64,000 nucleotides of DNA from Chloroflexota bacterium (lineage in GTDB: Bacteria; Chloroflexota; Anaerolineae; Aggregatilineales; Phototrophicaceae), in the NCBI GenBank assembly GCA_016223085.1, contig JACRPS010000020.1, positions 1 to 64,000 on the forward strand, read 5' to 3'. The notes under the pieces are model-generated. The model worked only from the letters and a program-made list of their open reading frames with translations. It did not search any database and was not told the DNA's origin. Shown one piece after another: positions 1 to 10,809 of this stretch (positions within the stretch are counted from its first letter, which is position 1; each line of letters opens with the position of its first letter). The position numbers were made by a program, and so were the translations under genes.

Positions 1-1490
1 AAGATAGCCTGGGCGGCGGTGCGCTGGATACGGAAGCGGTGCGGGCTGCCGAGCCAGTTGCCGGGGATGAGGGTATTGGTACCGTCGCTGGTGCGGGCGT
101 AGAGGCTGGTAGTGGTGTTGAAGGTGCTGAAGATGGCCCAGGGGCTGTTGAAGTCGTTGTCCTTCGACCAGCCGACATGTTGCCAGGGGGTAGGCTGGAA
201 CGTCGCCACAAATTCCAGGGTTGTTCCAGCGCCGTAGCTATTGGACGTAGAAGCCCATGCGCCATTCACATTTAAGGCATTGCTGGCGACAGTTGTTCCG
301 CCACCGACATCCCACAGATCGGTTATCCAGCCAGCGGGTAAGGCAGTCCCGTCGAAGCGTTCACCGAGGAGCGGGCTGAGGCTGACGCTGCCGTTGTTGG
401 TCACGAACGTGCCGGCAGTGGTGCCGAGGCTGAAATCCGCCACCGTGTCGTCAATGAAGCAGCCAGCGACCGAAGGCGGAACGGGTGTGTTGGTTGGGGT
501 GGGTGACGGTGTTGTCGTTGGTGGTGGCAGCGGTGTGCTGGTTGGCAGGTTCGTTGAGGTCGGCGTAGGAAGCTGACCCGTGGACTGACTGCAGGCAAAG
601 CCAATGGCATTAAGCAGGGGAGAGGCAGCGGTGTCGGCAGTAGACAGCGCCAGCTGGTATTGCAGGTAACGCCCGGACAGACCAAGCGACGCACCGCTGG
701 CGGTGACGGGGGTGAAGGCTGACCAGGAGCCGTCTGGCGCGGGCGTGTTGCCGCTGCGGGCGGAGACGCTCACACTCGTGCCGCTGGCATCCCAGGTGAC
801 GGTGCTCCAGTCCATTGCTGCGCCAGCGTCGAAGACGCGGGAGGTGAAGCTGCCGGAAGCCGCATACGGCGTGATCGTCAGCCAGTCCAGCGACAGGCCG
901 AGGGCGTCAGCGGAGACATCGCTTGCAATCGGCTCCGTCAGATCGGAGTAGGCGAAGTTATGGGTGGCGACGATAGCGCCGTCAATGGCGAAGATAGCCT
1001 GGGCGGCGGTGCGCTGGATACGGAAGCGGTGCGGGCTGCCGAGCCAGTTGCCGGGGATGAGGGTATTGGTACCGTCGCTGGTGCGGGCGTAGAGGCTGGT
1101 AGTGGTGTTGAAGGTGCTGAAGATGGCCCAGTTCCAGGGTTGTTCCAGCGCCGTAGCCCGTGGTGGTATAGGCGCGGGTGCCATTTACGGTTAGCGCGCC
1201 GCCAGACACGGTTGTCGTGCCGCCGCCAACCCAGGGCGCTGCTGCCCAACCGTCGGGGAGGGAGCTACCGTCGAAGCGTTCACCGAGGAGCGGGCTGAGG
1301 CTGACGCTGCCGTCATTGGTCACAAACGTGCCGGCAGTGGTGCCAAGGCTGAAGTCCGCCACCGTGTCGTCAATGAAGCAGCCGGTGACCGGCGGCGGCG
1401 CCGGCGTGTTGGTGGGGGTGGGTGAAGCGGTGACAGAAGGATCCAATGTAGGTGTGACCGACGGCGTAATAGTCGGTGGGGTGATTGGCG
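1..1490 (-). repeat. Two diverged direct copies (~1..580 and ~991..1490) encoding the linker plus GCFIDDTVADFSLGTTAGTFV…LLGERFDG domain
   Basis: 1..141 matches 991..1131 essentially identically at an offset of 990; the match resumes at 213 versus 1132. Confidence 0.9.
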
Positions 1491-3405
1491 TATTCGTTGG
1501 CGTGCTGGTGGGTGTGCTGGTCGGTGTCGCTTCAAACGGCGGCCCCTGATAGACGGCGGACAGGCTGTGATTGCCCGCCGCTGTGGTCACAAACGCGACA
1601 TTAACGCCCTTGATGGTCTGAACAGTAAACCCCGCCGGTGAGCCGTCTACCGTTACCGACTGCAGGCCGTTGCCGCCGTAATTCAGCGGCAGAATGGTGG
1701 AGAGAGTCACTCCCGGCGTGGCCGGAGAGGCCAGGTTAAACGTTAAGGTGCTACTGGCTGCGTTCCAAGCGATATTGGAGTAGTTCGCATTGTAACGGGT
1801 TTCGGTAAAACCCAGCCAGCGGTCCGCATTCAGTACCGGCACGCCCCGGCTGTTGGCGTAGTCCAGTGTCCCGGTGACCCATCCGTTAATTTCACCCCAC
1901 GAGTCATAATCAATGTGGAACTGGGTCATCAGCGCGGCGTAATCTCCTGCCAGGCTGGAGTCAATCAATGCCTGGCTGACCGCCAAAGCGCCAGGGATGT
2001 TCAGGTTCTCAAAACCACCGGCGATGGGAAAGTACTGCTCATCAACCAACTGGGTTAACTGCTGGAAATAAGGCAGCACGGTGCCATCGGCCTTCATGAA
2101 CTTCATGGGTTGCCCGCTGCCGGTGATATAGCCGCGCGCCCAGGTTCCATCACCCTTTTGAAGCCAAGGCCCCCAGTGATAGAAGTTGGTGTCCATAGCC
2201 ATGCCGAACCCCGCCGCTATCTCGGCTGCGTCGGTCCAGCCCACCCAGGTGACCTGGTGGTTGCGCACGGTACGGGATGATGGTGAAGCATAACGATTGC
2301 GGAAGAAGCTGTCGGCGCTGGCGTAGCCGGTATACAATTTGGTGTAATCAGCCGGCTGCGGGCTGGCATAGGGGTGTATGCCAAATTCATGCCCCTGTGC
2401 CCGCCAGCCCTGCACGTCGTTGTTTGATGGGTTTCCAGCATACTCGGTCAGGTATACGGTCATGGTTCCGCCATGCGCGGTCACACTGCTCAACACGTCC
2501 TGAAAATAACTGTACGGATTGGCATGGGCATCGCCAGTGGGTACCAATACCGTTTTCGCAGTGCCGGGGAAATACCACAACTGCGGCATGGGCTGCGAGG
2601 CGTTGATCGCATTCTGGATGAGCCGCGCCAGAAAACGCATCTGCTCGTCGGCCTGGGGGATGGAGGTGCGGTTCAGGTCAACCCAGGGTTGGCCGCCGCC
2701 GCTGCCCTGGAACAGATCAATCGTACGCAGAACGCCATCACCGTCGGTATCCACGTTGGCATTAGCCGGGTTGCCCTGCCGCATCATAACGATGTTGTAG
2801 GCCAGATCATAGGTAAAGGCAATACCGCGACCGTTGGCGCTGCGCACCACTGCCGGGTAAGGGGTTGAGGTAGTGGCATTGCTGAAAAGCTGCGCCAGCG
2901 AGACCGCGCCGCTGGCAAGGGTATAACGGTCAACCGTGCCGTGAATTTGCAGGGTTGACGTAGCAAGTCCCTGGCTCGGCCCGGTGCCAGCCAACTGAAG
3001 ATAGCCGTTGGTCTGCGTTCCCTGCGCCGCGCCCAAACCCAGAATGCCGGCCAGTTGCGGGTCGGGCCGCATGGCGATGAGATAACCGCCGCCGTTGACA
3101 TAGCTGGTGAGCGCCGCTGCCTGGCCGCTGTTCAGCGTGGTCTCAGCCAGCAGGACCACCTTATACAGCGCCAGGTTCGGCATCGCGCTGATTGTCGCTG
3201 TGTCGTAGCTGTTTAAACCTTCGGCCCGCAGAATCTCGCCATAATAGCGGCCAAATTTATTGGACGCAGCATCATTCACCAGCACCAGAATCGGCGTTGT
3301 GCCGGACTGCGCGGCGGCAGGCGAGACCGTGCCAGCCATAAAAAGCGCCAGGGCCAGCAGGAGGCAAAGCAGGGCAAAGGGGAAACGCTTGTGTGTTGGT
3401 ATCAT
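1..3405 (-). CDS. Secreted polysaccharide-deacetylase-like protein with Thr/Pro-rich linkers and tandem LamG-like C-terminal repeats; runs off the left edge; reading frame broken near 1131
   Basis: The 982..3405 ORF (807 aa) has a signal peptide, NodB-like motifs (TGDAHANP, GHEFGIHPY) and PTSTPTSTPTNTP linkers. Reading the minus strand of 1..1130 in the shifted frame gives an uninterrupted protein continuing the repeat (…FNTTTSLYARTSDGTNTLIPGNWLGSPHRFRIQRTAAQAIFAIDG…). Confidence 0.75.
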
Positions 3406-3761
3406 ATACTCATCCCGGACTCTTGAAGTGGTGCTGCGTCGGCTAAAGTGCTCATCCCGGCCAGAAACAAACTTAAAACCTGTTAGGCAACTACAAGCTG
3501 CTGCCCTGCGGATAGCCCAAAATGGATCACTGGCAACGAGACAGGATATATCAAAGTGTAATTTATCACTGCGCCCTTACAACGGCCTATCAGTCATAGG
3601 TGTGGTATGAGAAGCTGTGGGCTTCACTGTTTCCGGTCTTAAGCCAGCCAGTCGCCACGTACCAGCGCCGGCCAGCCACCCGATGATTCCATGCTGGCAA
3701 GCGACAGGCCGTGCCACTATACTTATCCCGTTGTAGCAGCTAAAAGGGACAAGCAACCGCA

Positions 3762-5492
3762 ATGACCAGCAAGGATACTGAAACCACCCGCAGGGAAGCG
3801 GTGAACGGGGCAGCCGACGAAGCATCACGCTCCAACTTCATCCGCGACATCATTGACGAACACAACCGCACGGGGCGATTTGGCGGGCGGGTGCATACCC
3901 GCTTCCCCCCGGAACCCAACGGCTATCTGCACATCGGCCACGCGAAAGCCATTCTGCTGAACATGTCCATCGCCGAGGCATACGGCGGCAAGATGAATCT
4001 GCGCTTTGACGATACCAACCCGGTCAAGGAGGAGCAGGAATACGTTGACGGCATCATCCATGACATGCGCTGGCTGGGCGCGGACTGGGAAGACCGGCTG
4101 TTCTTCGCTTCCGATTACTTCGACCAACTGTATGCGTGGGCGGTGCAGCTCATCAAGGATGGCAAGGCATATGTGGACCACCTGAGCGGCGACGAAATCC
4201 GCGAGTATCGCGGGACGCTGACTGAGCCAGGCAAGGACAGCCCGTACCGCAACCGGTCGGTGGAAGAAAACCTGAAGCTGTTTGAGCAGATGCGGAACGG
4301 TGAATTCAAGGAAGGGGAATGCGTGCTGCGGGCGAAGATTGACATGGCATCGCCCAACCTCAACCTGCGCGACCCGGTGATGTACCGGATTCGGTTTGCC
4401 ACGCATCACCGCACGGGCGACAAGTGGTGCATTTACCCGATGTACGACTGGGCGCACGGGCAGTCGGATTCGATTGAGGGCATCACCCATTCGCTGTGTT
4501 CGCTGGAATACGAAGACCACCGTCCGCTGTATGACTGGTATCTTGACCAACTGGGCATCTACCATCCGCAGCAGATTGAGTTCGCGCGGCTGAACCTGAA
4601 CCATACCGTGATGAGCAAACGCAAGCTCATCAAGCTGGTGCAGGAAGGCCACGTGCGCGGCTGGGACGACCCGCGGATGCCGACGATTACCGGGATGCGG
4701 CGGCGCGGCTATACGCCGGAAGCGATCCGCCTGTTTTGCGACATGATCGGCGTGGCCAAGAGCAACAGCACGGTGGATATTGCCATGCTGGAATACTGTG
4801 TCCGGCAGGACTTAAACAAACGCGCGCCGCGCCGGATGGGCGTGCTGCGCCCGCTGAAGGTGGTGCTGACAAACTATCCCGAAGGCCAGACCGAACAACT
4901 GAATGCCATCAATAACCCGGAAGACCCGGACGCCGGCACGCGCACCGTGCCGTTCTCGCGCACGCTGTACATCGAGCAGGATGACTTCATGGAGAACCCG
5001 GCGCCGAAGTATTACCGGCTGGCGCCGGGGCGAGAAGTGCGGCTGCGCTACGGCTATTTCATCAAGTGCGAGGACGTGGTGAAGGACGCGCAGGGCAATA
5101 TCGTCGAACTGCGCTGCACCTACGACCCGGCCACGCGGGGCGGCGAAGCGCCGGATGGCCGCAAGGTGAAGGCAACGATTCACTGGGTGTCAGCGGGCCA
5201 TGCGAAAGCGGCGGAAGTCCGGCTGTACGACCATCTGTTCAGCGTGCCGAACCCCGGTGAAGACGAGGGGGTGGATTTCATCGAGCAGCTTAACCCGAAC
5301 TCGATGCAAATCATCACCAACGCCTTTGTTGAGCCAAGCCTGGCCGAGGTGAAACCGGGTGAGCGCTTCCAGTTCGAGCGGGTGGGTTACTTCTGCGTGG
5401 ACCCGGATACAACGCCGGAAAAGCGGGTATTTAACCGTACCGTTGGCCTTAAGGATGAGTGGGCGAAAATCCAGAAGCAGCAGGGGGCGTAA
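3762..5492 (+). CDS. glnS: Glutaminyl-tRNA synthetase
   Basis: 576 aa; [18 protein letters not shown] (HIGH motif), VMSKRKL (KMSKS-like), class Ic GlnRS C-terminal region. Confidence 0.97.
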   Translation: MTSKDTETTRREAVNGAADEASRSNFIRDIIDEHNRTGRFGGRVHTRFPPEPNGYLHIGHAKAILLNMSIAEAYGGKMNLRFDDTNPVKEEQEYVDGIIHDMRWLGADWEDRLFFASDYFDQLYAWAVQLIKDGKAYVDHLSGDEIREYRGTLTEPGKDSPYRNRSVEENLKLFEQMRNGEFKEGECVLRAKIDMASPNLNLRDPVMYRIRFATHHRTGDKWCIYPMYDWAHGQSDSIEGITHSLCSLEYEDHRPLYDWYLDQLGIYHPQQIEFARLNLNHTVMSKRKLIKLVQEGHVRGWDDPRMPTITGMRRRGYTPEAIRLFCDMIGVAKSNSTVDIAMLEYCVRQDLNKRAPRRMGVLRPLKVVLTNYPEGQTEQLNAINNPEDPDAGTRTVPFSRTLYIEQDDFMENPAPKYYRLAPGREVRLRYGYFIKCEDVVKDAQGNIVELRCTYDPATRGGEAPDGRKVKATIHWVSAGHAKAAEVRLYDHLFSVPNPGEDEGVDFIEQLNPNSMQIITNAFVEPSLAEVKPGERFQFERVGYFCVDPDTTPEKRVFNRTVGLKDEWAKIQKQQGA

Positions 5493-5498
5493 GTTCTA

Positions 5499-5598
5499 AT
5501 GGATGACCGAAGACAGATTCATCGAATGGAGGGGCGAACCGGCGGTTCGCCCCGACGAAAAATCCATGTATCGGTTTTCATTTAACCATAAGCCAGTG
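5499..5598 (+). mobile_element. Type B nested palindromic element
   Basis: ATGGATGACCGAAGACAGATTCATCGAATG-GGGGCGAACCGGCGGTTCGCCCC-GACGAAAAATCCATGTATCGGTTTTCATTTAACCATAAG. Confidence 0.72.
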
Positions 5599-5627
5599 AT
5601 CGAATGTTTTCATAGACCTCACCCCCA

Positions 5628-5685
5628 CTCGCTATGCTCGTTTCCCCCTCTGCATCCAATGGAGAGGGGGTTAGGGGGTGAGGTT
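5628..5685. repeat. CCTCACCCCC…GGGGGTGAGG inverted repeat
   Basis: Imperfect ~58 bp inverted repeat; related copy at 35735..35830. Confidence 0.75.
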
Positions 5686-5756
5686 GTTGGTGGATTTTCT
5701 TCGACTTCTGGCTTAAGCAGGTTCTCGAAATAAATCAACGATAAAACGTGCACTCC

Positions 5757-5784
5757 GTAGGGGCAAGGCATGCCGTGCCCTATA
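5757..5784. repeat. GTAG…CTAC-family palindrome (GGCATGCC core, degenerate)
   Basis: gtaggggcaaggcatgccgtgccctata. Confidence 0.75.
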
Positions 5785-5985
5785 CGTACCAACTTAAGCC
5801 GTTTGCGCCGCCAGGGGTTCAAACCCCTGGCTGAACCCGGCAGCCTGAAGGCGGCTGAAAGCCCACTGAAGGGGCTGTTTAGCCGTTGGTTTGCGGGTTC
5901 CAACCCCTTTAGCGGGCGTGGCACTGTGGTAGCCGGACGCTTGAACGCCTGGTGACACAGGCCGTATCACTAAGTTACTGCATAT

Positions 5986-6007
5986 GGGGCACGGCATGCC
6001 GTGCCCC
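5986..6007. repeat. Palindrome GGGGCACGGCATGCCGTGCCCC
   Basis: Perfect 22 bp inverted repeat. Confidence 0.9.
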
Positions 6008-6092
6008 TACCAAAACATTCGATAACTCACTTTAGGTATAGGAACACGATCCCCTACGTTTTAACCGGAGTCAAAAGAGTTCACACGGCTTT

Positions 6093-6320
6093 ATGAGCAA
6101 CAGTCCATTGAAGCGGAGCAGTCTGTCGCGCGCGTCGGTCGCCGGCGCGGCGCTCGCCGTCGTTGGCATTATCCTCTTTATTGTCCTGTGGGTGGTGATG
6201 GGGCAACTTGGCGCGACCAATCTCGCCCGGCTGCTGGTGGCCCTGTGCCTGCCGCCCGTTGTGATCGCGGCGATGATCGGCGCGTACGTGCTGATTACCC
6301 GATCACGGAACGGCGGTTAA
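6093..6320 (+). CDS. Small two-TM membrane protein
   Basis: 75 aa ORF with two hydrophobic segments. Confidence 0.5.
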   Translation: MSNSPLKRSSLSRASVAGAALAVVGIILFIVLWVVMGQLGATNLARLLVALCLPPVVIAAMIGAYVLITRSRNGG

Positions 6321-6991
6321 CGGCTGGCCGGTTTCACGAGGCGAAAGACCATGACCACCGGTAGATGATGGCGCTGCGAGGGCGGGGTTCGGCGGGGTTC
6401 GGCCACGTCGTCAATGACCAGATTAGCCTGCCGCGCTGCCTGATGATAATCGCTGTACAGGTGGGGGTAATGTTCAACGGCGTAAGTCTGCCCATCGGGC
6501 GTGGTGAAGGTGCGCCGCCCGCCGCTTAAATACAGCAGTGGATGAAAATCGCTGATGAGCGCCCAGCCGCCGGATTTGAGAACGCGGCTGATCTCGGCCA
6601 GCGCGGGCATGAGACGCGGCAGATGGCCGAGCGCCAGCGCGCACACAATGCCGTCGAGCGAGGCGTCCGGCAGGGGAAGCGCTTCGGCGGTGGCAAGGGC
6701 GCGGCAGGGCAGGGGATTCCGCGCCAGCATGGCGGCGCTGTTATCCAGTTCGATCACCAGCCGCGCCCCGCGTTCCCGCGCAAGCAGACCGTAACGCCCG
6801 GTCCCACCGGCCAAATCCAGCACAACCGCGCCCGCTACCGGCGGCAGCAGATCAAGCATGGCGGCCTGTTCCGCCTGCATCAATGGATTATGCGCCTGCG
6901 GCGGGTAGCTGACTGCCCAGCGGGCGTAGGCATCCAGGCTCGACAGTGTGGACAACGCGGGCTGAAAGCGCCGGAGCAAGCGTTTAATCAC
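6317..6991 (-). CDS. Class I SAM-dependent methyltransferase (UbiE-like)
   Basis: VLDLAGGTGRYGLLARERGARLVIELDNS motif; likely GTG start at 6991. Confidence 0.85.
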   Translation of the reverse strand: MIKRLLRRFQPALSTLSSLDAYARWAVSYPPQAHNPLMQAEQAAMLDLLPPVAGAVVLDLAGGTGRYGLLARERGARLVIELDNSAAMLARNPLPCRALATAEALPLPDASLDGIVCALALGHLPRLMPALAEISRVLKSGGWALISDFHPLLYLSGGRRTFTTPDGQTYAVEHYPHLYSDYHQAARQANLVIDDVAEPRRTPPSQRHHLPVVMVFRLVKPASR

Positions 6992-7002
6992 GCGGGCACC
7001 GC

Positions 7003-7206
7003 TTAAAACAGGGCGCGCAGCAGCAGCGTGAAGCCAAGCAGCGCCAGCGGGACGCCGACCGGCGCGCCAACGATGGTGATGATGAGCAGGCCGCCGACCA
7101 GCAGCAGCGTCAGGCCGAGGACGATGGCGATCAGCCGTCCGACCATCTGCAAGATGAAGGCGGTGAAACTCCACACCAGCTTAAACGGCAGCAGCAGGAT
7201 TGCCAT
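7003..7206 (-). CDS. Small hydrophobic membrane protein
   Basis: MAILLLPFKLVWSFTAFILQMVGRLIAIVLG; start moved to the internal Met. Confidence 0.6.
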   Translation of the reverse strand: MAILLLPFKLVWSFTAFILQMVGRLIAIVLGLTLLLVGGLLIITIVGAPVGVPLALLGFTLLLRALF

Positions 7207-7469
7207 AGGCGGTACTCCTTTCAGCAGGATACAACCGGACACGCTATTGACGGTACAAAATATTCTGTCACTCCGTGGGGACGCAGCACGCTGCGCCCCA
7301 GATACAGCACAATAAAGTTACGGTCAGCGTCGCCGGACGCTGAAAGCCGTCCGGCTGAAGGTGGCTGGCAGGACGATACTGTGGGCTTCAGCCGCTGGCG
7401 GCACCAATCGTTTAACCTGTGACGCAGGGGATATGGCATACCTCGTCCCTGTAAAATTCAGTGCTGGAG

Positions 7470-7550
7470 ACCTATCCGTAAAGCTCTTTTATCTGTCGCC
7501 CGGGGCACGGCATGCCGTGCCCCTACGAAGGGTTTATGGATAGACACTTA
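7470..7550 (+). mobile_element. Type A nested palindromic element (MITE-like)
   Basis: ACCTATCCGTAAAgctc…GGGGCACGGCATGCCGTGCCCC…GGGTTTATGGATAGACACTTA; outer and core inverted repeats. Confidence 0.75.
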
Positions 7551-7611
7551 TTCTGAACGTTCAATTTTGCGTCCCTACGGATTTATACGCAGGCTGTCGC
7601 CGCAGGTTGCG

Positions 7612-8124
7612 TTACGGCACAGGCCGAAGCGCCTCGTCCTCCTCATCCAGCACCGTGCCCATGATGATAAAATCTGCCCAGATAAAAAAGGCACGGTCGT
7701 CACTGTTGTAGGTGAGCCGGGCACGCCAGGGCATCCGCAGCCAGGCATAAGCGATGCGCCGCCGTTCGTAACGGGTGGTGCGCTCACGCAGTTCGTGATA
7801 CCACTGCGGCAGGCGGAAAAAGCGGTAGTGCCACTTCACGGTGATTTCGTAGTTCTGGAAACTGAAGGCGGCAAACAGCATACTGAGAAAGCCCAGCCCG
7901 ACCAGCGGGTAGGAGAGATTCATGTAACTGACGGCCCACGTCCCCAGCGTGAAGGCCAGCAGCCCAGCCCAGAACACTAACGGCACCAGCGGCAGGTAGA
8001 GCGTTTCCTGCTCGCCGTACCGTTCAAAGGTGTGGATGATCGGCCCTTTCAGATAGCCGATCAGGATCAGCGTGCTCCGGGCAATCATGAGCAGGCAGAC
8101 CAGAAGGACAGGCAAAAAACACAT
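7612..8124 (-). CDS. Membrane protein of unknown function
   Basis: Hydrophobic N-terminus from MCFLPVLLVCLLMIARS; the upstream part of the ORF track call is read-through of the radical SAM gene. Confidence 0.6.
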   Translation of the reverse strand: MCFLPVLLVCLLMIARSTLILIGYLKGPIIHTFERYGEQETLYLPLVPLVFWAGLLAFTLGTWAVSYMNLSYPLVGLGFLSMLFAAFSFQNYEITVKWHYRFFRLPQWYHELRERTTRYERRRIAYAWLRMPWRARLTYNSDDRAFFIWADFIIMGTVLDEEDEALRPVP

Positions 8125-8137
8125 GGTACAGTCCCGA

Positions 8138-9253
8138 TTACAGCCGCAGCAGGGCACGCGGGCCTTTGTATAACGGACAGACGCAGCGTTCACATTCCGG
8201 TCGCTGGCCAGTGCGATAGGCGTGGCGCAGCGCCAGCGCGGCGGGATTGTTGATGATGTCGGACACGGCATGCCGTGTCCCCCGGTCTATTTTCCCAAAA
8301 GATGGCAGGAAATAACATGGTCGGAGCGTGCCATCCACTTCAACGACGAGGTTCAGGTGGGGCGCGTTACAGCGCGGGCGGGGAAAATCGGCCAGGCCGT
8401 TGAGCGCGGCGAAATAGTCTACCATACGCCGCATCTTTTGCGGCGATTCGGCCAGCAGGCCGGATGCAAAATCGGCACCGAAACGCTGCTCCACGTGGTC
8501 CAACACGGCTGCCAGTTCGCTCACCTCGTCCGGTGTCAGGGCACTGGCTGCCGGGCCGTGTTCGGCGGGACTGCCCGGGCCGGCGCTGGCGATCAGCGGA
8601 ATAATATCCTCACCCCTCCGCTCCAGTGCATGGAAAGGGGGAACCGAGCCGTTCCCGAAACGGGGGCCGAAGGCGAAAGCATTGCTCACGTCTACGGTCA
8701 GGAAGCTGATGCGGTTCACTCCGGCGGCTTTGGCGGTTTCGATAATCTGTGGGATGTCACGGAAGTTGGCGCGCTGCACGGTGGTGCGGGTGGCGACCGA
8801 CACGCCACCCGCACGGACAGCACGGATGCCCTCCAGCACCAGGTCAAACGCATCCACGCCGCGGATGGCGTGGTACGTTTCTGCTGTGCCACCGTCCAGG
8901 CTGACAATTACCTCGTCCACGCTGGCAATCACGTCCGCCGCCTGTTTTTTAAGCAGCAGGCCGTTGGTCAGCAGCATCACCGTCGCGCCGGCAGCGCGGA
9001 AGCGGCGGGCGATCTCCGGCCAGCGCGGATGCTGCATCGCTTCCCCGCCGCTGAGTAGCACCCAGCGCGTTTGCAGCACGTTCATGGCACCGGCAAGCGT
9101 TTCGACCAGTTCGGGCGACATGTTCCGCCGGGGGTTGCGCCAGATGTCACAGGTGACGCAGCGGCTGTTGCAGCCGTCGGTCAGGTACAGCACCAGCAGC
9201 GGCAGGGTGTGGAGGCGGTCACTGGCGAGGTTGAGGAGATGCCTGGCGCGCAT
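8138..9253 (-). CDS. Radical SAM/SPASM-domain protein
   Basis: CNSRCVTCDIW (CxxxCxxC), C-terminal CERCVCP cysteines. Confidence 0.9.
   Translation of the reverse strand: MRARHLLNLASDRLHTLPLLVLYLTDGCNSRCVTCDIWRNPRRNMSPELVETLAGAMNVLQTRWVLLSGGEAMQHPRWPEIARRFRAAGATVMLLTNGLLLKKQAADVIASVDEVIVSLDGGTAETYHAIRGVDAFDLVLEGIRAVRAGGVSVATRTTVQRANFRDIPQIIETAKAAGVNRISFLTVDVSNAFAFGPRFGNGSVPPFHALERRGEDIIPLIASAGPGSPAEHGPAASALTPDEVSELAAVLDHVEQRFGADFASGLLAESPQKMRRMVDYFAALNGLADFPRPRCNAPHLNLVVEVDGTLRPCYFLPSFGKIDRGTRHAVSDIINNPAALALRHAYRTGQRPECERCVCPLYKGPRALLRL
8261..8280. repeat. Palindrome GGACACGGCATGCCGTGTCC, in frame inside the radical SAM gene
   Basis: Perfect inverted repeat; encodes GTRHAVS. Confidence 0.88.
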
Positions 9254-9373
9254 GGCAGGTGCCCCGATGGGTAATTAAACACAAACGTTGTAAACCTATC
9301 GTTCGGTACAAACTATGCTAAAATCTCTACTATACTGCAAACCGAATCCGATTTCCTCAACGAATACAAACAA

Positions 9374-10747
9374 ATGCCGACATTAGATTTTGAAAAGCTC
9401 GAACCGGGGCCGCGCATGGCTTTTCTGGAAAAGCCAGAATCCAGCGCAATTGCAGAAACGCTGGTCGCGTTTGCCAATACCGAAGGTGGCACGATCATCT
9501 TTGGTTTGAAAGATGACGGCGAGCCGGCGACAAAAAAGATCGATTCGCAGGCGCTGGAAAAAGCGTTAAAAGACGCCGACACCGCCTGCAACCCGCCGGT
9601 TGTGGTGGGGACGTGGGAGCCGGTGGAGAGCGAAAGAGGCACGCTGTATACCCTGCGCGTGCCGCGCAGCATCGAACTGCACGCCATGAGCGATGGCCGC
9701 GTGCTGATCCGCAGCGGGGCGAAGAACCGCCCGCTGGGCGGGCAGGAAATCCTGAAGCTGGCAAGCGCCAAAAGCACCGGCGACTACGAGCAGGAAGCCG
9801 TGCCGGGCGCGACGATGGATGACTTCAGCAACAAGATCATCACCGAATACCTGACCAAACGCGCCGAACGCACCAAGCGCCCGTACAACGGCAAAGTGGC
9901 CGACCTGATGAAAGAGATCGGCGCGGTGAACGAGGAGGGCAAGGCGACCGTCAGCGGGATTCTGCTGTTTGCGGAGTATCCGCAGCACTGGCTGCCGCAG
10001 AGCAGCGTGGTGTTCGCCAAGTTCGTCGGCAAAACACCGCGCGGCGAAAACGGTCTGGCTGGCTACACCCGCCGCGAGGAACTAACCGGCCCGCTGCCCC
10101 GGCTGATCGAAAACGCCTGGAATCTGATCTGGAGCGAGATGGCGGTGAGCGCGGTCGTCAAGGGGCTGGAACGCGAGGAAACGACGGAGTACCCGCAGTT
10201 CGCCGTGCGCGAGGCGATTGTGAACGCGATCTGCCACCGCGATTACCGGCTGAAAGGGCGGCGCATCGAAATCCGCATGTATTCGGACCGGCTGGAAGTG
10301 ATTTCGCCCGGCGGCCTGCCGGGGTTCATCACCGTCGAGAACATCGTGGACGAACATTTCAGCCGCAATCCGCGCATCGTCAACGGCCTGTTCCAGTGGG
10401 GCTACATCGAGGAACTGGGGCTGGGCATTGACCGCATGATGGAAGTGATGCAGCAGGCCGGGCACAAGCCGCCGTATTTCGACGCGCGCCCGTACAGCTT
10501 CGCCGTGACGCTGTACAACGAGCGCGAACGGCAGAAACCGCCGGAGTGGGCGCGCAACACCAATCACCGGCAGGCGCGGGCGCTCCAGTACATCCGCGAT
10601 CATGGTTCGATCACCAACCGCGAATACCGCGCGCTGTGCCAGGGGGTATCGGCGGAAACGCTGCGGCTCGACCTGGCTGATATGGTTGAGCAAGGTATTC
10701 TGCTTAAAGTAGGCTCTAAAAAGGGCACGTATTACATCCTCAAATAG
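9374..10747 (+). CDS. AlbA_2/Schlafen-like N-terminus plus RecG-like ATP-binding C-terminus (putative transcriptional regulator)
   Basis: FANTEGGTIIFGLKDDG; VREAIVNAICHRDYRLKGRRIEIRMYSDRLEVISPGGLP. Confidence 0.85.
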   Translation: MPTLDFEKLEPGPRMAFLEKPESSAIAETLVAFANTEGGTIIFGLKDDGEPATKKIDSQALEKALKDADTACNPPVVVGTWEPVESERGTLYTLRVPRSIELHAMSDGRVLIRSGAKNRPLGGQEILKLASAKSTGDYEQEAVPGATMDDFSNKIITEYLTKRAERTKRPYNGKVADLMKEIGAVNEEGKATVSGILLFAEYPQHWLPQSSVVFAKFVGKTPRGENGLAGYTRREELTGPLPRLIENAWNLIWSEMAVSAVVKGLEREETTEYPQFAVREAIVNAICHRDYRLKGRRIEIRMYSDRLEVISPGGLPGFITVENIVDEHFSRNPRIVNGLFQWGYIEELGLGIDRMMEVMQQAGHKPPYFDARPYSFAVTLYNERERQKPPEWARNTNHRQARALQYIRDHGSITNREYRALCQGVSAETLRLDLADMVEQGILLKVGSKKGTYYILK

Positions 10748-10809
10748 ACCGTAGGGGTGGGATTTCAGACCCGCCCCGGCAACGGTATTTTGTAGGGAAT
10801 TTCTGGACG

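Noticed and set aside
3825-4652. Long antisense ORFs (e.g. 3825..4652 -, 15336..16439 +, 17275..18261 +, 48105..49286 +, 40 kb region 41041..42696 +)
   Set aside because: They lie opposite well-identified genes in high-GC DNA and show composition typical of antisense shadows (Arg/Gln/His-rich), with no recognisable domains.
5986-6007. Palindromes as transcription-factor operators
   Set aside because: Copies occur inside coding regions, in convergent and co-oriented gaps and with several different cores, so a single regulator's operator is unlikely for the family as a whole.
7612-8271. ORFs beginning MPCP… (e.g. 7612..8271, 13386 and 57174 starts) as genuine N-termini
   Set aside because: The ATG comes from the GGCATGCC core of the palindromes; real starts appear to be elsewhere.
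9313-9777. Minus-strand 154 aa ORF (9313..9777) near the AlbA_2 gene
   Set aside because: Antisense to a well-supported coding region; Ser-rich shadow composition.
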